This document shows positions 1-11,199 of a stretch of DNA of 64,000 nt, in pieces. The stretch lies in NCBI GenBank assembly GCA_023374025.1, contig SIJG01000057.1:140751-204750 (forward strand). Reading direction: 5' to 3'. Numbering within the stretch: the stretch's first letter is position 1; every line of letters starts with the position of its first letter. The translations under genes were made by a program, and so were the position numbers. The notes beneath the pieces were generated by a model. That model was given only the letters and a program-made list of their open reading frames with translations, made no database searches and was not told the origin of the DNA. Origin of the DNA: Heterodera schachtii (Eukaryota; Nematoda; Chromadorea; Rhabditida; Heteroderidae).

Positions 1-348
1 ACGAATTTTTTGAAATTTTGCAGGCTAATAGAGGACACATAGAGCTAGCGAATTTTTGAAGACTCATAACTTTTGTCAATTTTCTTTTGGATCAAAAATT
101 CTTTTGGATTCATCCTTTACATGCCGAAAGGAAGCGATTGATATCTATTTTGTTGCATTTTATGCGTTTTAAGGCTTTGGACGGTTCAGTCCCACAGCCA
201 CTTGGCCACTTCAGTCCCCGGCCCATACTCGGCCCAAAGTGGTTTCCGCCAAAGAATTCTTTCTGATTCGTGCATTACAGACCGAGAGGCGTCGAATGAT
301 ATATCATTCGTCGAATTCGGTGAGGTACACATATTCTTAAATTTTACC
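1..348 (+). repeat. Fold-back repeat arm, copy 1 (window edge)
   Basis: Positions 1 to about 294 are nearly identical to 16799-17093, in direct orientation. A more diverged version forms the right arm of the fold-back element at 40585-41486. Shared landmarks are GCGATTGATATCTATTTTG, CCACTTCAGTCCC, GGTTTCCGCCAAAGA and CATTACAGACCGAGAGGCG. Beyond 294 the copy continues through a palindrome (GAATGATATATCATTC) to ATTTTACC near 348, which resembles the ATTTACC end of the 40.6-kb element, so 348 is a tentative boundary. The left end lies outside the window. It is non-coding. Confidence 0.8.
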
Positions 349-539
349 TAGTTTTTATGGCTGATCAATAGTATGTCGGAAAAAAACACGGATATAAAAT
401 CCGGAAATATTTCACCAACTATGGATTTTCATAAAATTTAAACTTAGAATTATTAAATTATTTTTAAGGATACGCAGACCGTCCCTGAACCCTCCCGAAA
501 TTAAGAGAAAAATTATTAAATGCAATCATGACTAGAATA

Positions 540-609
540 AAAGGGCCTTAGCTTCCCTTGTCCTGTTTGGGTACTAGATCCAAACCACACCACGTTGAGG
601 TGGCCCTTT
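540..609. other. 70-bp block flanked by inverted AAAGGGCC
   Basis: AAAGGGCC at about 540 and GGCCCTTT at about 602 form an 8-bp inverted repeat around a relatively GC-rich interior (TTGTCCTGTTTGGGTACTAG). It lies downstream of the minus-strand zinc-knuckle gene. It could be a structured 3' region or a fragment of a small repeat. Nothing identifies it further. Confidence 0.25.
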
Positions 610-716
610 ATGTGTTGAGTTTTTTTGATCTAAAAGAAATAATAATTGAGAATTTTTAATTTAAACTGAAAAAAGGCCACCCCATTTTGGCTTGGTGCAA
701 TTAAAATCACCTTCAA

Positions 717-792
717 TTAGGCAATGTCACTGTCAGTTTCATCGGCGCTCAAATTTCCATCGCCCAGGTCGGGCAGCGGGACAAATGCAAGA
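717..792 (-). other. Possible orphan last exon with acidic tail
   Basis: On the minus strand, an open stretch ending in TAA at 717-719 encodes LPDLGDGNLSADETDSDIA followed by the stop. Composition and GC content match the exons of the neighbouring zinc-knuckle gene, and it lies in the correct order downstream. However, the T-rich tract before it reads TTTTTTCTTGCAT instead of ending in AG, and the upstream exon already has its own stop at 869-871. It may be an alternative or formerly used terminal exon whose acceptor was lost by a one-base change. The family is not recognised. Confidence 0.3.
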
Positions 793-868
793 AAAAATTA
801 AATAAAGATGAGGAGAAAAAAAGTAAATATCGTTAAAAAAAACAAATAAAAAAATGGTAATGGCTTGG

Positions 869-2116
869 TTATATGCAGCGGCCCTCAATTTTGTGACACA
901 ACAGGCAGCGGCCCGCCTCATTTGTATTTGTAGGTCGAAAGCGGCGGCTCCCCAGTGGGCACCAGGGGACCGTGCAGGACAGGGCGGTGGGTGAGGTGCA
1001 GTGCCGCATGCCGGTCTCTTCGTCGCACCGGTAGAGCAGCGGAATTTTGCGGCCACTAAATATGTTTAGTTTTGATATATTTACATTAGTACCCATATAA
1101 GTGTACGCACACTTGGTATTGTATCTCGCAAAAAAAAACAACGAAAAATGCCCAAACTTACATGCAAAGAAGAACCTGTGTGAGTCCGTTCTTCTTGTAT
1201 ATCTCTGCTGCCTTCTTTACAGGCACGAAGTCGTACCCGGCAACCGGAGGCTGAACAGAAATTGCTTTAATTTTATATTATCTCAATTTACCTCCTTCTT
1301 CGGCACTTCCGTGGAATAAATGGTCTTAACATCGAAGCGCATGCGATGTTTCAGCTCCGCCATGCCGTCCCAGTAGTGCTGCTGCGCAGCGGCCCCATCA
1401 CTGTTGTTCAACATGAAGTCGGTGAGGACCATCCGCAAATTTGGACGAACTGCAATGGAAAAATAATCCTTTTTGCCTTAATCAATCGCTTTTGTCTAAA
1501 ACTTTACCAAATTTGCGCTGCGTGTGTGAGATGCAGCTGCCCTAGTCGCTGGTAGTGACCATGCCCGTCCAACGGGTTTGCTGTCAGAGTGCCGCTGCAC
1601 AGTGTGATTGATGACCTAAAAAATACGTTTTTTGCAATGCTCTAAAAAATTTTGAAAAAAAAACAAACAAACCTTGAAATTTGAAACTCGGCAATCAATT
1701 TGGTGTTGTTGCAGCGGCCCTTGCTGTGGCCCTGCTGCAGACAGATGAAGCAGTTGTTGCCGTTTTTGTACGCAACACGGTTAAAGTGTTGCTTTGCACT
1801 GCCCTTTAGCTGCAAAAAGGCAGGGGCCCATGTTACTGCAAAAAAAGGGAATTAAAAAATGGAAATGCAAAAAACCCGAAGTCTCCAAAATCCAACAGTC
1901 CGCGGGCCGGTGGCCAATACCCAGGCAGCAAACACATGCCACCCGGGTACGGTCACCGGGCCCGGTGCTTTTGTAGGAAGGGCATTCGGATGGAGGGTGC
2001 CGGGCCTCATTGCAGACCTGGCACAAATTCTCGTGCCCGGTCTTCCAAATGCTATTGGCAGCGGCCCAATAGCTTTTGTTGTTGTTGCTGCCGTTGTTGT
2101 TAATGTTGTTGTACAT
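869..2116 (-). CDS. Multi-CCHC zinc-knuckle protein gene, six exons
   Basis: Six GC-rich minus-strand exons are read: 1876-2116, 1673-1835, 1508-1615, 1292-1449, 1162-1250 and 869-1055. Introns are 40, 57, 58, 41 and 106 bp, AT-rich, with GT..AG ends. The start is the ATG at 2114-2116, before an Asn-rich leader (MYNNINNNGSNNN). Three retroviral-type knuckles of the form C-x2-C-x4-H-x4-C follow: CQVCNEARHPPSEC (residues 32-45), CVCCLGIGHRPADC (61-74), and CFICLQQGHSKGRC in exon 2. Exon 6 is Cys-rich, with a shortened knuckle-like CLLCHKIEGRC before the stop. Junctions 1-2, 2-3, 4-5 and 5-6 keep frame. Junction 3-4 is out of phase by one base, so a boundary is wrong, a tiny exon is missing, or the gene is damaged. 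CCHC knuckles usually bind single-stranded nucleic acid. A domesticated Gag nucleocapsid or a cellular RNA-binding protein are both possible. No protease, integrase or reverse transcriptase is adjacent. The exact function is unknown. Confidence 0.6.
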
Positions 2117-2514
2117 TTTAAATGTTTTTAAGATGAAAGGTAATGAAGATTTTGCAGTAAAAAAAGTTTGAAAATAACAATTCGAATTATTTAACAATTT
2201 AAAAACAAAATTAAAATAAGAAAATAAATTTAAATTGTTGCCCGTTTGGCATTATGTTTTTAACAAAAATTTGAATTAAAACCGAGGAACAGAAGGAAAG
2301 TCCCAATTTTTCCTGTAAAAATTTTTATTTTTCATCTCGGGCGGGGGAAGGGGGCGGTGAATTCCTCACCTCACCTGGCTAAGGTTTTATGAATTTTCAT
2401 AAAATGCGTGAAAAATAAGTGTGACAAAAAAGTGATGCTTCTATTTTCTAGGCGAACTACCCAAATAGCCTTAACAACAACAAATCGAAAAAATAATCCA
2501 AAAGTCAAATTATG

Positions 2515-2616
2515 GATCAAAATTACGGAAAAATCCCAAAAATCCGTAACCCGTAATCCGTAACTCCAAAAACCCCGTAATTTCCGTAATCTGCAATCCG
2601 TAATCCTGCAGCCCTG
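2515..2616. repeat. Solitary transposon end with CCGTAAT array
   Basis: The heptamer CCGTAAT and close variants recur several times between about 2544 and 2605. The block ends at GCAGCCCTG (2608-2616), which on the other strand begins CAGGGCTGCAGGATTACGG. A CAGGG terminus followed by clustered subterminal repeats is typical of hAT-superfamily elements. No matching left end or target duplication was found, so this is probably one end of a truncated element. A short related stretch (CAAAATTACGGAATAATCC) occurs near 29461. Confidence 0.45.
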
Positions 2617-2894
2617 ATAAGGGGCCAACTCCGTCTCAGAGAGAAAAATTCATTTTAAGCTTAGAATTTTTTTAAAATCTCAGTCTTATTAGGTAGGGAT
2701 CACCCCCTTTTTTGAAGAAAGTTTTTTTTAATGTCATAAAAACATGCGTCCAAGGGTTTTCAGGGTCGCTGGTCACAAATCTGATATCCATTTCGACCAT
2801 ATTCGAACCACGAACCCGTTTCGAACAAAAATATTTTGAAAATTCACACTTCAATTTTCGGTTTAGTTTGTAATAAAGCGAGTTATGGCTAGGG

Positions 2895-3470
2895 CTCGGA
2901 AAAATATGGATATAAAATCGGAAAATATTGCCATAAAATATGGACCAAAAATCGTGAAATATGGAAATAAAATGGCAAAAATATGGACATAAATTTTTCA
3001 AATTGAGAGTATAATTTCTCAAAATTTCTTCAAAAACACTAAACGCAAAGTAAAACTTTCAACAGTGGTTAAATAAGGTATATAAAATCATTTTAGAAGA
3101 AAAAAACATGATACAGCTTAAAATTTACTCATTTTAGTTAAAATTCAACGTGAAAAGCGAAATTTTCGTTTTTTGCTTATTTTTGACATAAATTAACCAA
3201 TTTTAAAGAAAATTTAAATTAATCAATTTTTTTGACAAAATTTTGCTAAAAATGTCTTTTTCTAGATTTTTTCGGTCTTAAGGGTCAAAATCCAAATTTA
3301 GCTGATTGGGGCCGTTCTAATAGAGGTTTTTTGGAAAAATGCGAAAATATGGACATAAAATATGGATAAAAATGCCAAAATATGGGCAAATATGGAAATA
3401 TAGACATAAATCGCGAAATATGAAAAAATATGGAAAATATGGATATAGAAATCCATTTTAGAAGCTTAAA
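2895..3470 (+). repeat. Dispersed repeat rich in ATATGG units
   Basis: This stretch opens with AGGGCTCGGAAAAATATGG and is filled with irregular copies of AAATATGGACATAAAA at 2900-3010 and 3340-3450, separated by ordinary AT-rich sequence. The part at 2985-3060 is found inverted at about 12715-12790, so it belongs to a dispersed family. The AGGGCTCG start resembles the terminus of the 50305-51382 element, but no target duplication or clear right end is visible. Confidence 0.45.
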
Positions 3471-3599
3471 AACAAGCTAAAACATGTTTTCGTACGTTTC
3501 AGGCCTCCCTTCCATTTATGGTTTTTTTATAACGCCCTTTTTGCTGGCTTTTTATAACGGCTCAGCACGTGCTATTTTCGAGCCCAATTCTTCAAAGCA

Positions 3600-6110
3600 T
3601 ATGCATAGAAATATTATGTAAATACGTTTAAAATTAAAAATCAAATTTAATAATGGTGGAAGAATAAATGCAAAAGAGACTCTTTTTTCATGCAGTAAAA
3701 CCAAATTTTGTTGCTCCAAGTTGAATGTTAATTGAAAAATTTATTTAAAAATTTTTCTTGAAACCATATCTGCATATCAATTAGAAATAATAAATAAACA
3801 ATTAATGTGTAAAATAAATAAATTTATTTTTCGAATTATTCAATTATTATTTTTTCATAAAAATATTATTATGAAAATCGCAGCCAAGAATTAAATTTAC
3901 GCGACCCAAAAGCATTGAAATAAGACTAACTAATTAAAAAAAATAGTCATTTATGAATTTAAAATAAATACATTTAAAAATTCAGTATCCAAAAGAAAAT
4001 GTTATTTTTTTATTACATTAATAAAAAAAACATAATCAAATTCGATTGTAAAAAAAATTAAAATTAACAATTGGAGAAAAATATATAAAAAATATTAACC
4101 AGGAAGACATGAAAAATATTTTACATAAATTAAAATTGAAATACAAATAAAAATATTGGAAATACAATCATTTTAATTTATTTAAAACTGATTTAAAATA
4201 TTATTAGTATTATACTATAAATATAACTGAATATGAAACTATTTCAGAAACATTATTTATCCTCAAAAAAGAGAGAAAATTATTGATGGGAGGAAAAATT
4301 AGAAACAGTGAGGAATCATAAAATATTTTTTCGGCAAATCAATTTAAAAAATAAAAGTAAATTTACATTTATAACCAATCATATTTTAAAAAACTATTTC
4401 ACTATCAAAAAAAACAATTACAAATGTTAATAATTTCTGAATGATCAAAAGCGACTAAATTATATAAAATATTAAATGTTATATAATGATATAAGTTATA
4501 ATTACATCATAATTGCTATTTATCGTTACAAAGAAAATTGTACATCTTTACGTGAATCGTTGTGAAAACATGAAAATTCTAAATATAAGCTCAAAATTTA
4601 ATCATATTATATTTATATTTTTTGAAAATAATTAATAATACAATTATTTTTCGAAAAGTTGCAAATATATCCTCAAATAATAAAAAAAATTGGCAATATT
4701 TCAACATTTAAAAAGACAAAAATTTGGAAAATTATCAATAGGAAAAATAATCTTAAATGGAAAGTTCATTAAATAAAATAAAAGCAAAAATAAATCAGCA
4801 GCTAAAACCAATACATATTAATTAAATGATTAATTGAAATTGCTTTAATTTATGCAGCAAGGTGTGATATAAAATTTTAATTGTTATATAAATAGCAACA
4901 TTATTTTTTAACGATAATTAGAGTTATGAAGCAGACGACAGTTGCCACAACAGCCAACAATTGTATCAAAACGATTTGTCTTTCATTATAAAAATTTTTT
5001 AAAACCACCAAAAATATGGATTGTATAATTTCTCTTAAGTTAAATAATTAATTGTTAAAATTAAATGGAATTTTATACGGAAAAATTAAATACACAAGAA
5101 AATTTAGTGATAACTCCACAAACGAAGATATTATAACTATAAATATATATAATTCATCAATAGGAATTTTAATATAAAATACTATTTTATCAGCATCACG
5201 GTAACCAATACTAATATTTTATATTTAACTTTTTTTTTAGTATCCTTGATAATCAAAAGAAAAATGAAGGTAAAACTAAGACTTCAAAATTTAATCTCAA
5301 TGCATATAATAGTTAATAAAAATAGTATTAATATAAGTTTTATTAAATCATTCTCTCATACTTTTCGCACAATTTACATTCGCTAGCAACAAATTCAACA
5401 GGCTAATAAAGGCGATTAAAAAGTGAAAAACTCATTTGTCATCAAAAATAAGCCAATTCAGTATTAATATAAATTTTTGAAATTAAAAATTTGTTTGTTT
5501 TATTGCCTTTCTGTTAATAAATTATAAAAATATAAGCCCTAATCCTTCAACTTCTTTGATAAATCTAGTAAAATATATTCATATAAAAATTAACGACAAA
5601 CCAATAGTTAATTTTAAACGACCTTTGAAAAAACAAGTTTAAATTCAATATCATTATGTTATAATTAAGTATGAAATTACATCATTGATATTATTAAAAT
5701 ATTTTAAAAGTATTTATAGACAATTTCATTACATATAAATTAAATGTACCTGAAGAAAACTAATATTTAAATATATCACAGTAATAAATAAATTTCGAAG
5801 CAACATTTTTATAGGCGCAAAAATAACACTTACATAATAAGTACAATTAATAATAAAAATAAATTTAATTAAACAACCCTTTTAAAGACATTAAATTCAA
5901 AATTAAATATATTCTAATAATAGATTCTTTCATTTGTGAATTTTTACATAATTTTGTATATTTATTTTCTCCAAATTTAGTCCCATAACCATTTTTCTAT
6001 GTCACATTATTCTAATAATATCAAAAAAAGCATTGAAAGTTTTTAGGGCATTAAATCAAAGTTTTTGAAATCTCTGCTACTCTGAAATGTTTAACATATT
6101 TGAACGGCTA
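3600..6110. other. AT-rich non-coding stretch, A-rich on the plus strand
   Basis: No open frame of note, no RNA gene and no repeat with clear boundaries is seen. The plus strand carries many more A than T here, the opposite of 6700-9450. Confidence 0.6.
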
Positions 6111-6403
6111 CCTTTCCCAATGACCAGGGGGGAGCAAATAAAGCTATTTGTTATTTGGATCATCCAAGTTTTTAAAGTCTTATGCATAGAGCTGGGTTTT
6201 ATGTTTTTACATATTTTTTCTACGTGTTAGTTATGTCGAGAAAAGCCCAAAAAAGCATTTTCTCCGAACATTTTTATTTAGAGCTACTTATAAGAAAATA
6301 AAAACCGCCCGACCCAAAATACATATTTCCTTGAAAAATTTGCTCAAAATCTAAATAATCACATTAAAATACAAGAAAATTTCCCTGGCGGCGCCATAAG
6401 CAC

Positions 6404-6489
6404 CAGGGTTGCCGCCCGAATCAAGAAACCCGACATTTTTCTCGTCCCAAATCCCGACCCGATGAGTTTGGTTTGGGATTCGGGACAAA
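6404..6489. mobile_element. Possible 86-bp miniature insertion with 8-bp duplication
   Basis: The octamer ATAAGCAC occurs at 6396-6403 and again at 6490-6497, flanking 86 bp that are far more GC-rich than their surroundings. The left end is CAGGGTTGC, the same style of terminus as at 2608-2616 and 10205-10213. The right end (GGGATTCGGGACAAA) does not mirror it, apart from a shared CCGAATC/GATTCGG. It may be an internally deleted or end-damaged hAT-like insertion, or a coincidence. Confidence 0.35.
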
Positions 6490-6544
6490 ATAAGCACTGG
6501 TAAGAAAGGGGTATGGGTGAAAATTAGGTATATAAGGAAAGGTG

Positions 6545-6612
6545 ATGCGAAATTTGCGGCGCAGACATTTGCGGTTCCCAGTCAAAATGACATTTGCGGC
6601 GCAGAATTAAAT
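6545..6612 (+). repeat. Short direct repeats of ATTTGCGG(CGCAGA)
   Basis: ATTTGCGGCGCAGA occurs at about 6551 and again at about 6593, with a partial ATTTGCGG between them. The unit stands out by GC content. No function is apparent, and the overlapping 61-codon open frame is not convincing as a gene. Confidence 0.4.
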
Positions 6613-6699
6613 GACTCCAAAAATTATTTAAACAATTTTTTGATTAAAAAACATTTGTATTTTTTAAGCGAGGCCTTTCAGCAATTCGATCTAAAATTT

Positions 6700-9600
6700 T
6701 AAAATATTATATTTTTAGTCTCTCATTATCGATTTTAACAATTTTGGTAGGAAATAAGCCAATCGTAAATACTATTTTATTTTTCTAATGTATAATCGGT
6801 ATTAGTAAATTTGAAATTAATACACATTTTTCTGTTATTTTATTTTTTTATTTTTCTACTTTTATAATATGCATTTATTGATTAATCAATCTCGAATTAA
6901 TTAGTAGAATGAAAGCATGGTTAATATAAAATGTATTGTGAGCTTTTTATAATTCATAAGACTTTTAAGAATTATTTTTCATTAATGGGTATATTTCTTG
7001 AAATTATTTTTGTGTTGTTGTTACATAAAAACTTATTGGATTAGCAGTTGTTTTTTTTTCATGAAATTAATTTTTTATTTTAGTTAGGGCCAATTTTTAC
7101 TACTGCTATTTTTTAACAGTCCCTTCTCATTTTTGATGTATTTGTTTTTTACAATAAATTCAATATATTGATGCTGTAAAAAGATTTTAAAAATATATTA
7201 AATTTTGATTTTTCGTAAACTTTATATTTTACTTACATATAGTCTATGTATCAAATATATAGAAAGTTCATTTAATTTTTTTTTGCATTTTAAAAATTTT
7301 GTCATTTTAATCTTTGATTGGTTTAAAATTGTTTTATTTTGTGTCTAAATACATATTTTTAATGTTTATTAAATAATCTAATTTTATATGAGTAACTAAT
7401 GACCATAGGTATTCATGGAAAAATCCGGAAAGTCAAATCATCAAATTCCGTGCTTATTATTTGCTTAAAAATATACAATTTAATTAATCTTATTTAGAAT
7501 TTTTTGTGAATCAAATATAAGAATTAATAATTTATTTTCTGTGCTTCTTCTGTTAAAATGCTAAAATAAAATTTTTATTCAATATATCTTCATTTATCGT
7601 TTTTCTTGAAATAAATAATTATTATAAAAATTTTATAATTCTCACTGCCTATTTTTTGATTATTTAACTAATTAGTATATTAAGTTCTGAAACAAAAATC
7701 ATAATTCAGTTTTCTATTATCATAGATGAAATCTATTCTCGCCAATCATACAAATATTTTGATATTGATAAATATACAAATAAAACTTAGTTTAAAAATG
7801 CAGATAAATATTCTTAAACAAAAGCATAATTAAAGAATTTTAATTGTTCAATTCATTAATTTATTCGATTCTCTGAAGAATTTATTTTTAATGAATAAAT
7901 TAAATAATTTTTTCATTTCGGCTGCATATTTTTTAAAGTATAACAGCGGCGAATTTTTCTTTTGTTAATTGTTTAAATGTAATTGTTCTTTCAATGATTA
8001 AACTTTTGCTTAATTTTGAGGGAAGATTTTTTTATTATTATAATTAAACATTTATTCGTGGCCTTATTGATATGAATTTGAAACGATTTCTTTTTGTGGT
8101 TTTAGAATTAATAGCGATATATTTAATAAATTTTATCATATTTCATATTTTCTCTAATTTGGGGAATGCACTTTCAAATATATTGAAAATAATGATTGTA
8201 AATTTTTAAACTATTTAAATTAGAAAATTTGTTTTGCAGCTAATTAGTTAATTTTCGATTATTTTATTTTTTTTATTTTTAAATACGATTTTTGGTGAAA
8301 TTGCTTTATTGTTTTGATCATTTGAACTATATGTCATAATTATCAAATATTTGTTTTTTAATTTTATTCATCTAGTAACAAAATTATATTATCTTTTACT
8401 TTTGTCTTTGTCTATTATACGCATATGGATGAATGTATTTTCTTTTTTTTAATTTTTTCCTATAAATGTATAATTTTATGATAATTAAAATTTGAATTAA
8501 AAAAAAGTATTTTTCGTTTGATTAAGTGAATAAAAATGTATAATTTGTTTGGTTCGCGGTTTAATAATAAAGTTTATAAGAATTAAGCTCGCAACATTGT
8601 GCAGCATCCAATAACCGCGTTGATTTGTGATTAATTATTATAAAAAATAATTATATTGACGATTACAAGAAATTTATAATATAAATTTTTTAATATTTTT
8701 AAAATTAAAATATTAATGCTATTATTTTATTCATACAAATTAATTTTGAAGGGTGCAAACAATTAATTTTGAGGATTTGTCTTTCCATAGTTGGATATTT
8801 TATCAGATAAGTTTTTTTGGGTAATTCAAATTAAGAAGTTAATATGTATTATCAAAATTTAATTTTTTAATAAAACGGCCCAATGCTGACTGAACCAAAT
8901 GTTATGTTCTTGGATGTTTATGAACACAATCCCAAATATTTATTGAAAACAAAAAATAATAATAAAGTCGGAGGCGAGTGATTAATTAAAACATAAAATT
9001 GGAGAGAGAGAAATGAGAGGCAAACAGAATTAACTTTATTAAATATTTATTTTTTTAAGCATTTTTTTTCAAATTTTCAATGTAATTTGGATTATTAACA
9101 AATAAGGCGGTCTTCAAATTAATTATTAATTATAAATTATTGCATATATTAATTAATTTTTTTATTGCTTCTCAAATTATTTTTATTGTTTCAATTTTTT
9201 AAACAGATTTGTGATCATCTCATGTATCCCTTCCCGTAAAATAACCGATACGTCATTATGCCTTCACTTAGTGAATATTCTTTAAGTTATTCAGTTTTTA
9301 AATTATCTTTAAATTCCTGAACTATTTTGTAAACATTTATATTTAATAAAATTTATTTTTAATTTAATTCAGTTAATTCATCAAAAATATTTTATTTGCG
9401 ATTTTACCATCTTTTCTATTTTTTATAATTTTCCTTTTATATTCATTCTTTTTAAAATCATGCACTGTTGTTTTAAATTATTTAATAAACCATTTTTATT
9501 TTATTAATATTTATCTTGCCAAAACGCCTGACGTTGACGGAATAGTTACTACAGCTCCATTAGTTAAAAACCAACGGTAGCTTGGCTAAATATAAATTTA

Positions 9601-10110
9601 ATAATATTAAATAAATAAATTAGATTAATTCCAGAAGGCCTTCCTTATAAAAGAAGTTTAAACAACTAAATCAAATAGAATCACATCCTTCATACAATTA
9701 TCAATTAAATATACATATATAAATAAAAAAATGAAATATGTAAAAATATTAAAAAAGTAAAATATTCATGGTTTATTATTTAAAATTCTAGTAGATAAAC
9801 ATCTAATTAACATTTAATAAAATTAAAGCCTGATAATAAATGCATAAGAATCAAAGAAAAAATCGAAACAGCCTCACACCAAAGCCATGTGAAAAAATTT
9901 AATACCTACATAAAATCAACCAAAATATTGCATTTTTCATGAAAGGAAAAGTATGCCTAAAAACAATACATCTAAACTTATTTAATAAAAACCAAATGAA
10001 TGCTTTATAAAAAGGGTACATACATTTCGCTGAAAATTAAAACAAACTAAACATAACATATCTTAATTTTAATTGAGATGCCTAGTTCTTGAATAATGAT
10101 TGATATAATT
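6700..10110. other. AT-rich non-coding stretch, mostly T-rich on the plus strand
   Basis: No supported gene, RNA or bounded repeat is seen. Base composition is T-rich to about 9450, then A-rich from about 9600 to 10080. Confidence 0.55.
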
Positions 10111-10124
10111 AAATCATATGAAGC

Positions 10125-10213
10125 AATTTTGCCAAATGTCCTGATTTTCGGCCCCAAAACCTGATTTTTTGAGCCCGATGTTCTGATTTTGAAAATTTTC
10201 GATCGCAACCCTG
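10125..10213. repeat. Solitary transposon end with CCTGATTTT repeats
   Basis: Roughly 24-bp spaced copies of CTGATTTT (about 10139, 10160 and 10185) precede a block ending GCAACCCTG (10205-10213). On the opposite strand the end reads CAGGGTTGCGATCGAAAA, with CAAAATCAG-type subterminal repeats. The architecture matches a hAT-like terminus. No partner end was found. Confidence 0.4.
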
Positions 10214-10339
10214 ATTAAAACACAAAAAATAGGAATGAATAAAAATGTAAGGACTGTTGGATTAACTTGCATCTCAAATATAGATCGATAAGAATGATTT
10301 TTGGTCAACAAACGGAGAGACAAGCGTAAAAATAGGAAA

Positions 10340-10350
10340 GGGGGGGGGGG
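10340..10350 (+). repeat. Poly-G tract, 11 G
   Basis: An uninterrupted run of eleven G on the plus strand, first of five such runs between 10.3 and 13.7 kb. Confidence 0.9.
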
Positions 10351-10779
10351 AAAGGCAGAATATTTGATATTTATTTTCATTTGAAAATGTCGAATTAAAT
10401 TTTGTAAAAATGCATTTTGCACAATATTTTCTTTTGAATAAAAATTGCTATATAATGCAAAACAGTATTCATATTGAATTTTTATAATCAATAAACAAAA
10501 ATGATTTTGATATTTTTCCATAAAAATTTGTAAAATAAATTTAATTTAAGAAATATAAAAAAAATAATATTTAATTACTATTACATTTTTTACACATTTC
10601 ACAGTTTTATTTGTGAATGATTTTTTGGATGGAAATTGTTGCCTTTTAAATGGAAATTGATTAGCATTTGGTGGGCACACAAAAGGCAAATGCTTTGTGT
10701 TGAAGCAAAATGTTAAGAGCTGTTCCCACAATTTAATTATAGCAAAGTCACGCATTGGAGAAGAGCGGAACGGAAAATT

Positions 10780-10794
10780 GGGGGGGGGGGGGGG
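10780..10794 (+). repeat. Poly-G tract, 15 G
   Basis: Fifteen consecutive G on the plus strand, followed by AGGAGG. It has strong G-quadruplex potential and is likely to vary in length. Confidence 0.9.
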
Positions 10795-11199
10795 AGGAGG
10801 AATTGAGAAATGAATTGGAAAGCACCACTACACTTTAGCATGTTTAGCATTAAAAAGTAAAAGTAAAATTTTAAAAAAACGGAAATTAAATGTTTTGTTT
10901 GGAGACATCTTTTTTTGAGATAAAACTGCAATTTTGTTGATCCCTATGGGTCCCTGAAAGGCATGAAAAACCTGTTTTTAGGTGCTGATTTATCTATTTT
11001 TTTTCGGATTTTTACTGCAAAAATGTAATAAGATAATTTTCAACTTTTTCGATTGTCTCTAGTACAACTGAGCATTGATTCTTAAAAAGTTTTTTCATTT
11101 TTTTTAAATAAAAATGATTAATTTTCTTAAATATATTAAACAATAAATAAATAATAAAAAATGGCAACCGTGTAAATGTCTGTCTACACATTATGTACA

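Noticed and set aside
739..1056. 105-codon minus-strand frame
   Set aside because: It overlaps exon 6 of the zinc-knuckle gene in another frame, and its Pro/Ala-rich start and hydrophobic end do not match any splice structure.
1794..2131. Plus-strand frames of 60 and 90 codons
   Set aside because: They are antisense shadows of zinc-knuckle exons 1 and 2. The Val-rich end is the reverse of the AAC repeat encoding the Asn leader.
10036..10221. ATTAAAAC on both sides of the CAGGGTTGC end
   Set aside because: The octamer does occur on both sides, but the left boundary (AAACTAAACATAAC) shows no inverted end, and such AT-rich octamers are expected by chance here.
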